The notes below the pieces were generated by a model. It saw nothing but the letters and a program-made list of their open reading frames with translations. It was not told where the DNA came from and searched no databases. A stretch of 31,877 bases of DNA, taken from positions 1 through 31,877 of IMG/VR virus record IMGVR_UViG_3300020421_000088; one strand, 5' to 3'. This stretch comes from a virus. Positions 16,057 through 23,048 of this stretch are shown piece by piece (the first letter of the stretch is position 1; every line of letters starts with the position of its first letter). The position numbers and the translations under genes are program-made.

Positions 16057-18489
16057 TTATGTTACTGACTCACGATCTAAAAACTCGCCTATTGGATTGC
16101 CTTTGTTTCTTAGTGCGCCTGCTGGTGCAAATGGTCCTGCTTCTTCATTTTTCAAGTCTGAATATGTCTGACCTGTTCCATCATTATTGAGCCATTTTAA
16201 ATTATAATGTGCTCCTCTATTTAGAGGTAAGTTATCACCAATATATTGAAAACCAACAGAGACATTAATTCTTTTTGTAAACATTAGACCTCTATCTGTT
16301 TCCCATGTGCTGTCTTGCGGAAATGTTACTGAGCACTCTGTCAAAAATCCCATTTGGTCATAAATAATATCACCTACTGTTAACCTTATCATTGGACCTG
16401 ACATCCTATAAAATGAGTCCAAATTTGGATAGCATAACCCTACAAGATAGTTTACTTTTTCTAGTAGTGCAGGAAATTCTTGTTTTGTCTTAGGATAAAC
16501 TACAAAGCTAAATGATAGTGATCTCTCTGTTCCTTGATAAGTGTATGAAGATACTGGCCTTCCTACAAAAGATGTAGGATTCCAAGTAGGCTGTATTGAG
16601 TCTTCAATATCACCATCAAAACTTGCCCTAAAAGGTATGTCAGTTTGGTTGTGTAGATCATGAAAATTTAATGGTATAAAATCATTTGATTTTAATCCAA
16701 TTGTTTGAGCACCGCCTTCATTGTCACGAACTCTCTTCATAACTTTTTGTGCGTTTACTTTATCAACGCCTTCATATAGTAATTTTTCTCCGTCATGATA
16801 AACAGGAGAATCACCAAAGACTCCTTTCTTAACATCTAAAAAGTCTGCTCTGAGTCCTTGTCTTCCTATTGCATAAACTTTATTTCTTCCTTCTAGCCTT
16901 GCACCTGATGTTGGTACTGCTGGAACATTTCCTCCTTCTGGAATATCATCTGCGTGGTCGAGCAAACCTATTCTTTCTAAGTTTATTTTTTGCTGCTTGT
17001 TATTAAGTTCTCCAGGTGTAAGTAGAGAATCTCCATATCTGTTCATTAAGTCCAGCTGATTATATCCTAGTGTCCTGTATCTATGTGCAAGCCCTTGTGA
17101 GTTCTCAGAATAATATTCATTTAGTGTTTGATCTCCTTTTATAGGTCTATCTACTACTAATGGTGTTCTCTCTTCTGGAAAATCACCTTGTTCACCATCA
17201 AAATTTTCAAATTTTTCTCTTATGTTTCCTAGTGCTGTTGGTCGTAATTTATCTTCTAGTACATCATATTGTAAATTTGTTGCTTTAAATTTAGAATCAA
17301 AATAAAATCCGACTGTTGGATCTCCTATCTCTACCTCTTCATTAAAAGCATCTCTAAAGTATTTTCTAGCACTATTAGAATGTGCTGCTGTAAGATCGCC
17401 TCCATTCCAGTAAGTATTTGCTGCTGTATAGGGTATTGAATTTACGACGTTTATAGAGGGAAGTATTGGGTTTAAGAAATCATTTGCAGCATTTTGAAAA
17501 TAAGCTGCTGCTTGAGCCCAAAAGCCTCCTTCTTCTGGTGCATCTTGATCAGTTAGTATAAAGTTCTTATATAGAAAAAGCATTTTTGAGTGTGTCTGTG
17601 GATCGAATTTACCAGCATCTCCACCATATAATCTCACAAAGTTCATGTCTGTAATAGTCTCTGTGCCAAATGTATTTAGATCTATTCTTGGTGTATTTTT
17701 TAAATAAGAAGGCTTTCCAAATATTGCACTTCCTATTGATATTCCTCTAACACCTGGATAGAATCCTGCTTGGAGACCGATTGGATCAAATGTACCGAAT
17801 TCTGCAGGAAGGCCTTCAAATTCATCTGCACTAGGATCAGCACCACCTTGCATTATGTGATATATTGCCTGCCTCTCAGTTCTTTTATTTATAAACCTTT
17901 CATACATATCACCTGAATTCTTTACTAATTCTAAGTGCCTATCAGCAGCTATGTCTGCATTGCTTCCGCCTCTTTGTAACTGAACAGTATAACCTATTAG
18001 AGGATTTTGACCTACTGGTCGAAATGGTGTATCTTCTGCAGATTCTTGTCCAAAGTAATAAGAGTTTGCAACACTATCATCAAGTCCAGGATAACCTTCT
18101 AATTGTGGTCTTCTCATATAACTAAAAAGATCTTGATTATCTACAGAGTCTGCCCATGTAGATACTAAAATGCTTTTTGACTTTAGATTATCTAATCCGC
18201 TAAATGAAATAGAGCCTTTTAAACCTGATATTGTCGCTTCACCACCTGCATGTGATATTGTATAGGACTGTGGAGTTGGTGGGTTTGTATCATCAAAAAC
18301 TGATGCTGCTGTGTTTACAGTTATCGGGTCTCCATCATTTAAAAATTGTTCTAAAATTTTATCTCTTGCACCAGTTACAGTTGTTCCGGAATGACCGTCA
18401 TCAAATGTTTGTGCGGTATCTGACTCTGCACCTATAGAATCATATCTAAAATTTCTTAATTTTGATGAATCAAAGTCTTTTAAACTCAT
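16057..18489 (-). CDS. Baseplate / tail-tube-proximal structural protein, 810 aa
   Basis: Virion protein with no named family that I can assign. The C-terminal domain (about 620-785) contains TWNPTSFVGRPVSSYTYQGT, RSLSFSFVVYPKTKQEF and FLTECSVTFPQDSTW. This layout (xPxSFxGR, then aromatic beta strands, a helix with YLVGLCYP, then more strands) is typical of proteins that cap or initiate the tail tube. The N-terminal 600 residues are Gly/Asn-rich and lack known motifs. The ATG follows GCGGAGC, two bases after the tape measure stop. Position (tape measure, this gene, LysM, hub) suggests a tube-initiator or baseplate role analogous to T4 gp48/gp54; this is inference. Confidence 0.6.
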   Translation of the reverse strand: MSLKDFDSSKLRNFRYDSIGAESDTAQTFDDGHSGTTVTGARDKILEQFLNDGDPITVNTAASVFDDTNPPTPQSYTISHAGGEATISGLKGSISFSGLDNLKSKSILVSTWADSVDNQDLFSYMRRPQLEGYPGLDDSVANSYYFGQESAEDTPFRPVGQNPLIGYTVQLQRGGSNADIAADRHLELVKNSGDMYERFINKRTERQAIYHIMQGGADPSADEFEGLPAEFGTFDPIGLQAGFYPGVRGISIGSAIFGKPSYLKNTPRIDLNTFGTETITDMNFVRLYGGDAGKFDPQTHSKMLFLYKNFILTDQDAPEEGGFWAQAAAYFQNAANDFLNPILPSINVVNSIPYTAANTYWNGGDLTAAHSNSARKYFRDAFNEEVEIGDPTVGFYFDSKFKATNLQYDVLEDKLRPTALGNIREKFENFDGEQGDFPEERTPLVVDRPIKGDQTLNEYYSENSQGLAHRYRTLGYNQLDLMNRYGDSLLTPGELNNKQQKINLERIGLLDHADDIPEGGNVPAVPTSGARLEGRNKVYAIGRQGLRADFLDVKKGVFGDSPVYHDGEKLLYEGVDKVNAQKVMKRVRDNEGGAQTIGLKSNDFIPLNFHDLHNQTDIPFRASFDGDIEDSIQPTWNPTSFVGRPVSSYTYQGTERSLSFSFVVYPKTKQEFPALLEKVNYLVGLCYPNLDSFYRMSGPMIRLTVGDIIYDQMGFLTECSVTFPQDSTWETDRGLMFTKRINVSVGFQYIGDNLPLNRGAHYNLKWLNNDGTGQTYSDLKNEEAGPFAPAGALRNKGNPIGEFLDRESVT

Positions 18490-18490
18490 A

Positions 18491-21061
18491 TTAAGCTCCG
18501 CTAGATCTACCTATATTGTTAACTGCTGCTGTTATTTCTTTGTTTGTTCTTATAATTTCTGACATTTGTGAATTAGAGTTATTTACGAGTGCCTGTAATA
18601 ATGCAACTTGCTTTGTTCCAGACTCACTCACTCCTCTATTACCTGCTAGTGAAGCAAACATAGCTGGATCTTTTACACCTGCTACTGTGTCGCCTCCTGA
18701 AAATCTTTGGATTCCCTCTCCTGGTCTCATTATAAAGTCTTGTGATACGCCTCCAGATACGTTTTGCTCTTCTTCATCAAACAATTTAAACCCAAGAAAG
18801 CCTGTTAACTTATTAATTTGTTCTTTTGCTGCTGCTATCATCTTACTAAAAACATTAGTGATACCTTCTATAACAGTATCTTTTACTTTAGTAAATGATT
18901 CTGTTACTGTAACTAGAATATCTCCTGCCTTCGCCTTAAGGTTTCTTGCACCTGTCATTGTGGAGTCTTTAACATTTGTAAAGAATCCTGATATTGAAGC
19001 TTTTATTTCTGTGATTTTTTCTCCCATCGCACCTGCAGTATTTGACATAAAGTCTCCTGCTCCAGCCAGAAATTTCTTTGCTCCTTCAAATGCAGCGGTA
19101 AGTCCTCTTGCAACTGCAGCACCAACTTGTGGAAATATTTTAGTAGTCAAAAGGCCTACTAGACTTCCTATTCCATATCCTATTGCAGCACCAATCGGAC
19201 CGCCAAATATTGTACCGATTCCTGCTCCTACTGCTCCGAGTCCTATGCTTGTACCAGCACTTTTCTTTTCATCACTACCACCAAAAACAAACCTAGCAAT
19301 ATCTATAAGTGGTGCTAAAAACATAGACATTTTACCGAGAAACGGTAAAAATTTTGAAAATAAACCACTCATTTTAGTAAAAGCCTTGCCAAGAAAACTA
19401 CTATTACCTAAGAATTTTTTCAAACCTTTTACACCGATTATTGTTCCTGCTACTGAAGCAATTCCTGCTGTAATAGTTCCCACCATACCAGCACTGATCT
19501 GGAAAAATATATCTTTTAATGTTTTATTTGCCTGCTTTTGAAGCTTTACACCCATGTCGACCTCTGCTTCTCCTTCTCCGCCTCTTCTAACCATTGCTGC
19601 TAAATCTTCTACACCAACTCCAATAGAATCAGCGAGTGCTTGTCTAGCAACTGCATTCATCTGATTAAATTCTTCTTCAGTTCCGATTTGTTTAACAATC
19701 TCTTTCATTGCACCTTCAATATCATTATTTAGTGCTAAGTTTCTAGCTCTATCAAGGTTTAAGTCCCTTCCAATAAGTACCGATGCTTCAAATTCACTTG
19801 CAATTGAAGATTCTAAATTTAGTAGGCTGTCTGCTATTTGTCCTGCTTTAGTTAAGTTAATTCCTAATTTTTGTGCTTGTATTGCAGCTCTTGCCATCCC
19901 CTCTGCTGTTCCATCAGAAAACTTTGCTAGCATCTCTGCATTTGTCGCCATGTCTTCTAATACTTGACCAGGTATAACCCCTGCCATTTCTGACATAGAT
20001 GCTAGTCCTAATTGCAATTGAGATGCTTGCTCTGCAGTTGCACCTGTAGTATTTTGAAATAATTCATTTACTGTTGCAAGTGATTGCTCAGATGCTCCTG
20101 TGTCCCTTGCGATAAATGCTATATTTTGTGATAAACTTTTAGATTTTCCTGACGCAGTATCTAAATTATTTGATGCAAGACCTAATGCAATATTTGCATC
20201 ACCTATATTATCATTTAGACCGATAAATGATAGACCTATATTTCTAAAAGTGAATATTTGTTGTCTTGCAACCCTATTAGTAACGCCTAAAGAGTCTTGA
20301 AATTTTTGAGCCTGCTCAGCAGCAGATTCTACAGCAGCTGCAACAGCTGCAGCAGCAGACGCTAATAAGTCTGCTTTTGTAAGGCTTATGTCAAATTTAT
20401 CTGCTAGTGTTGTTGCATGATGTGCAAAACCTTTACCTGCCTTAGCACTACCTTTCATGCTTTTGAATATTGCTCCTGAAGCATCTGCACCTTCAGAGAA
20501 TGCACCCTGAAATACGTCTTCTGCTGATTTTTCTAATTCTTTAATTTTGCTATTTAATGCTTCGGCTTGATCGTCGGATAAGTTCCTAAAACCTGCTCCT
20601 GCCTTAATAACTTCAGCTTGTAACTCTGCTATTTCACCTGTTAGTTGAGCTGCTTTATCCGCTCCCGCTTCAGTAGAGTCTGCAAATTCTGATGCTAATT
20701 GTCCTAAATCTTCAAAAACACCTTTTTTGACAGGATCTGCAAATGCTTTTCTTGTAGCCTTATCTACACCTTCAAGTGCTTTTTCTATCTTGTTTGTTAA
20801 CGACTGTCCATACTTTTTTGCTTCTTTTGTCGCATTCTTAAAATCTTTTCTTCTTCCGTCATTTGCTTTTTTATGAACTTTTGAGTAATCTTCTACTTGT
20901 TTACTTAAGTCTATATATGCTCTTTTTTCATCACCTGTAAGCTCTATCCCTTCTTTCTGATAGCGCAGTAATTTTTCCTCCATATCTTTTTGCTTTGATA
21001 GGAGTGAATTATACTCTCTCTGTATTTGAGCTCTTGTTTTAAGGTCTTTGTTTTGTGCCAT
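18491..21061 (-). CDS. Tail tape measure protein
   Basis: Sets tail length by spanning the tube lumen during assembly. The 856-aa protein has a charged coiled-coil N-terminus (residues 1-100, with IQREYNSLLSKQKDMEEKLL), long Ala-rich helices (231-250 DLLASAAAAVAAAVESAAEQ), and a hydrophobic Gly-rich centre at about 523-545, 571-593 and 604-640 (GAVGAGIGTIFGGPIGAAI). Such segments are characteristic of tape measure proteins and may insert into the membrane during injection. The C-terminus is soluble. Length is the largest of the helical tail proteins here. It lies directly after the chaperone gene and the 92-aa helical gene, the standard position. Confidence 0.88.
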   Translation of the reverse strand: MAQNKDLKTRAQIQREYNSLLSKQKDMEEKLLRYQKEGIELTGDEKRAYIDLSKQVEDYSKVHKKANDGRRKDFKNATKEAKKYGQSLTNKIEKALEGVDKATRKAFADPVKKGVFEDLGQLASEFADSTEAGADKAAQLTGEIAELQAEVIKAGAGFRNLSDDQAEALNSKIKELEKSAEDVFQGAFSEGADASGAIFKSMKGSAKAGKGFAHHATTLADKFDISLTKADLLASAAAAVAAAVESAAEQAQKFQDSLGVTNRVARQQIFTFRNIGLSFIGLNDNIGDANIALGLASNNLDTASGKSKSLSQNIAFIARDTGASEQSLATVNELFQNTTGATAEQASQLQLGLASMSEMAGVIPGQVLEDMATNAEMLAKFSDGTAEGMARAAIQAQKLGINLTKAGQIADSLLNLESSIASEFEASVLIGRDLNLDRARNLALNNDIEGAMKEIVKQIGTEEEFNQMNAVARQALADSIGVGVEDLAAMVRRGGEGEAEVDMGVKLQKQANKTLKDIFFQISAGMVGTITAGIASVAGTIIGVKGLKKFLGNSSFLGKAFTKMSGLFSKFLPFLGKMSMFLAPLIDIARFVFGGSDEKKSAGTSIGLGAVGAGIGTIFGGPIGAAIGYGIGSLVGLLTTKIFPQVGAAVARGLTAAFEGAKKFLAGAGDFMSNTAGAMGEKITEIKASISGFFTNVKDSTMTGARNLKAKAGDILVTVTESFTKVKDTVIEGITNVFSKMIAAAKEQINKLTGFLGFKLFDEEEQNVSGGVSQDFIMRPGEGIQRFSGGDTVAGVKDPAMFASLAGNRGVSESGTKQVALLQALVNNSNSQMSEIIRTNKEITAAVNNIGRSSGA

Positions 21062-21067
21062 AAGTTA

Positions 21068-21346
21068 TTATAAGCCGAGTCTTTTAGCCATTGCACTAGA
21101 CTTTTTTAATATTTTTTCTCTTCTTTCAGGATCCATATTTTTAAGCCTCTTTTCAAATGACTTAGCTAATTTCTTCTGTGCTTTTTCTAGATCACGTATT
21201 GCAGCGTCTGACTCAGTATCTGAACCAGATAACCCTAGTGCATTTTTTATTTTATCTGAATTTGATGAAACCGCTTTTGCTGCAACATATACAGCCATAT
21301 TTCTTGCAAAATTTGTTAGGAATGATTCGTCGATCTTTTTAGACAT
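21068..21346 (-). CDS. Small helical protein between chaperone and tape measure
   Basis: 92 aa, unrecognised. A start at the ATG 21346 (MSKKIDESF) is preferred over an upstream TTG because the TTG lies within the ribosome binding site GGAGG. The protein has a helical N-terminal region (LTNFARNMAVYVAAKAV), a short Ser/Asp-rich loop (GLSGSDTESD), then a strongly charged coiled coil (EKAQKKLAKSFEKRLKNMD) and a basic end. It ends 6 bases before the tape measure ATG. A role in tail assembly, perhaps binding the tape measure, is suggested only by position. Confidence 0.65.
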   Translation of the reverse strand: MSKKIDESFLTNFARNMAVYVAAKAVSSNSDKIKNALGLSGSDTESDAAIRDLEKAQKKLAKSFEKRLKNMDPERREKILKKSSAMAKRLGL

Positions 21347-21375
21347 AGTAGCCTCCAATTAATACTTTCTTAATG

Positions 21376-21383
21376 ATAAATAT
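21376..21383 (-). promoter_or_regulatory. ATATTTAT element before the 92-aa gene
   Basis: ATATTTAT on the minus strand, 29 bases upstream of the ATG 21346 and after the end of the frameshift extension. It is a candidate promoter or processing element shared with other gaps. Confidence 0.3.
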
Positions 21384-21402
21384 GATGAAAATATCTTTTA
21401 TG

Positions 21403-22352
21403 CTACTTCTTTCGTGACGCCTTATCTATCTTTTCTTGCTCTTTCTTTTTTTGTTCAGCTAACTTGTTCATGTAGAATTTACGAAGATAGATAGGCATAT
21501 CATATACATCACTAAAATTAAATCCTCCCTCTGAAAAGTATATTAGCTGAAATATGCCCTCATGTACTATGGGCCGGTATTCAGGGGTTACCGGGAGGGC
21601 CAGAAGAAATTTACTGCAATTGGTAGTTCAACGTCTGAGTTTTCACCACACGCATTGCAAGAGAACACTGTACCAAAGTCTATGTCTGGCTGTAATTCTG
21701 AATAATGTTCTCTATAAGCTCTAGAGTCCATAGCAAAAAATTCATTGTTTATAAAATTATTAATAAACTCTTTTCCTTCTTCACCATCAACAGAAACTAT
21801 CTGTTTTCTAAGTCTTGTAGTAACTTCAGACGTTCTACCACCCATAGCCTTTTTCATTCTTTCGACCTCTACAGTAGCGTCTTGCTCGTCCTGATGTGTC
21901 ATAAATTTAAATTCTATTTTTCTTCCAGAATTAGGTAGTTTAAATTCAAATCTATTTTTGCCTTTAAATTGTTCTTCATCAATAGGCTTATGCTCAAAAA
22001 GAGTCAAATCATATTCACAATCTTTCTCTACTGTCCCACAGTGAGGACATGTTGTATCTACTGCGTATGTCTTACCGTAACCCAGTATCCTTGCTGCTAA
22101 CATTACTGCATTTTTATCACCTATTAGTAGCTCATCTAGTCCTACTTTAGTTACTATTAGAGATTTTAACAGCTGGTCAATAACAACACCCTTCTTAATA
22201 AGGTTTTGAGAAGTCAATATGTCTTCTTCCTTTGCTGTCATATATTTCATTTCTATCGTCCCTTTAGACAACGGATGTCCTTCAGGATATAGAAGTCCCT
22301 TGCTGGGTAGGTCAACTACCTCAGTTGGGAACTTAGGTTGTTCTTTAGGCAT
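21403..22352 (-). CDS. Predicted -1 frameshift product of the tail assembly chaperone
   Basis: Predicted 316-aa product. The ribosome would read the chaperone gene through codon 249 (TTC, 21606-21608), slip back one base, and add 67 residues ending at the stop 21403-21405. The extension reads LLALPVTPEYRPIVHEGIFQ, then LIYFSEGGFNFSDVYDMPIY, then LRKFYMNKLAEQKKKEQEKI and a basic end. Phrases like GGF-(3)-DVY-x-MP-(2)-LR-x-FY are typical of the T part of phage tail assembly chaperones as I remember them. No start codon or ribosome binding site precedes the extension, so it cannot be translated on its own. Location directly upstream of the tape measure region matches the lambda G/GT arrangement. 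Frameshift efficiency is unknown. Confidence 0.75.
21574..21594 (-). promoter_or_regulatory. Stem-loop stimulating the -1 frameshift
   Basis: The perfect 6-bp stem CCGGTA / TACCGG with a 9-base loop starts 11 bases after the slippery site and contains the zero-frame stop. It is GC-rich in an otherwise AT-rich region, as expected for a frameshift-stimulating structure. Confidence 0.65.
21588..22352 (-). CDS. T4 gp26-like baseplate protein / tail assembly chaperone (zero-frame product)
   Basis: 254 aa. The N-terminal region FPTEVVDLPSKGLLYPEGHP and the following EMKYMTAKEEDILTSQ are typical of the T4 gp26-type baseplate protein family. Two CxxC pairs (C102/C105 in CPHC and C232/C235 in CNAC) could bind zinc. 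By position between tube and tape measure, and with an overlapping -1 extension, it also fits the tail assembly chaperone (G-like) that shields the tape measure during tube assembly. The two descriptions may refer to the same protein. The ATG follows AAGGAG. The zero frame ends FFWPSR at TAA 21588-21590. Confidence 0.82.
   Translation of the reverse strand: MPKEQPKFPTEVVDLPSKGLLYPEGHPLSKGTIEMKYMTAKEEDILTSQNLIKKGVVIDQLLKSLIVTKVGLDELLIGDKNAVMLAARILGYGKTYAVDTTCPHCGTVEKDCEYDLTLFEHKPIDEEQFKGKNRFEFKLPNSGRKIEFKFMTHQDEQDATVEVERMKKAMGGRTSEVTTRLRKQIVSVDGEEGKEFINNFINNEFFAMDSRAYREHYSELQPDIDFGTVFSCNACGENSDVELPIAVNFFWPSR
21606..21612 (-). promoter_or_regulatory. Slippery heptamer A_AAT_TTC (programmed -1 frameshift)
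   Basis: On the minus strand, in the zero frame, the codons GTA AAT TTC contain the heptamer A-AAT-TTC. This fits the X-XXY-YYZ rule in the correct phase for a -1 slip: AAT and TTC re-pair as AAA and TTT. It lies five codons before the zero-frame stop and is followed by the stem at 21574-21594. Confidence 0.75.
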
Positions 22353-22384
22353 TATAACTCCTTTTTCTATTTTTTAACTACAAC

Positions 22385-22392
22385 TATTTATC
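22385..22392 (-). promoter_or_regulatory. T4-late-like GATAAATA before the chaperone gene
   Basis: The minus strand reads GATAAATA (one mismatch from T4 late TATAAATA) about 30 bases upstream of the chaperone ATG, in the 90-base gap after the tube gene. It is a candidate late promoter. Confidence 0.35.
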
Positions 22393-22442
22393 ACATCAAC
22401 ACAGAATGCCACATTCATTAACTGATGTCTGATATAGTGTCC

Positions 22443-22931
22443 TTAGAACTGTAATACTGCGTAATCGTATCTAAGAGTACAAGTGATTTCTACTGGATCA
22501 CTTGTAGCCCAGTCTAAATCTCCAAAAGAAGCAGACTGGATATAAGCACCAACAAGTTGCCATTCTTCAATGACGTCACCTACTGGTCCTAGTAAATTAA
22601 AAGTAACGTTTTTCTTATAAAAATCTGAGTATCCATCACGGCCTGTTACTGACTCGTGAGATAAACGAACCCATTCCATAACAGCCTGTGAAGCTGAAGG
22701 AACGATTGGATCGTACATTGTTATATCAAGTGTTTGCCATTCCCCTTTACCCTTAACATAGCGCTTTACGTTTATGTGATCAAGTGCAACTTCTTCAAAC
22801 TCGATACTTGGACGACTGGCAGCCTTGATAGTGTAAGCAGGAATGCCCTCTATATACATAATGAACCGGTTCTGAACTTTCGGTTCGAATTGTGTGAACA
22901 TTATATCGTTCGGATCAATCAATTGTGGCAT
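22443..22931 (-). CDS. 19: Tail tube protein (gp19-like)
   Basis: Forms the inner tube of the contractile tail through which DNA passes. The 162-aa length equals that usual for T4 gp19-type proteins (163 aa). Visible family features are an N-terminal NRFIMYIEGIPAYTIKAASR, the central LDHINVKRYVKGKGEWQTLD with ITMYDPI, and a beta-rich C-terminus IEEWQLVGAYIQSASFGDLD followed by VEITCTLRYDYAVL. It is preceded by AGGAG and separated from the sheath gene by a terminator and a possible promoter, so tube can be made at a different level from sheath. Confidence 0.93.
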   Translation of the reverse strand: MPQLIDPNDIMFTQFEPKVQNRFIMYIEGIPAYTIKAASRPSIEFEEVALDHINVKRYVKGKGEWQTLDITMYDPIVPSASQAVMEWVRLSHESVTGRDGYSDFYKKNVTFNLLGPVGDVIEEWQLVGAYIQSASFGDLDWATSDPVEITCTLRYDYAVLQF

Positions 22932-22963
22932 TCTATTTCTCCTGTGTTACAATTTTATCGATA

Positions 22964-22971
22964 ATAAATAT
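22964..22971 (-). promoter_or_regulatory. ATATTTAT element before the tube gene
   Basis: ATATTTAT on the minus strand, 34 bases upstream of the tube ATG and immediately after the sheath terminator. Position favours a promoter. The flanking bases (TTTAATG before, ATAAAA after) are similar to those upstream of the sheath gene. Confidence 0.4.
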
Positions 22972-23001
22972 CATTAAAGCAAGAAATAAACATAAAAACA
23001 A

Positions 23002-23030
23002 AAAAGCCCGAAGTATTATTTCGGGCTTTT
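23002..23030 (-). terminator. Rho-independent terminator after sheath gene
   Basis: A perfect 11-bp stem (AAAAGCCCGAA / TTCGGGCTTTT) with a 7-base loop, followed on the minus strand by a T-rich run. It lies about 20 bases after the sheath stop and before the tube gene. The symmetric A/T tracts could make it bidirectional. Confidence 0.9.
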
Positions 23031-23048
23031 AAGTTAATTAGGTGTCTC

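Noticed and set aside
18516-19541. A 341-codon plus-strand open frame
   Set aside because: It is wholly antisense to the tape measure gene and arises from that gene's Ala/Gly-rich codon composition; no ribosome binding site or protein family is evident.
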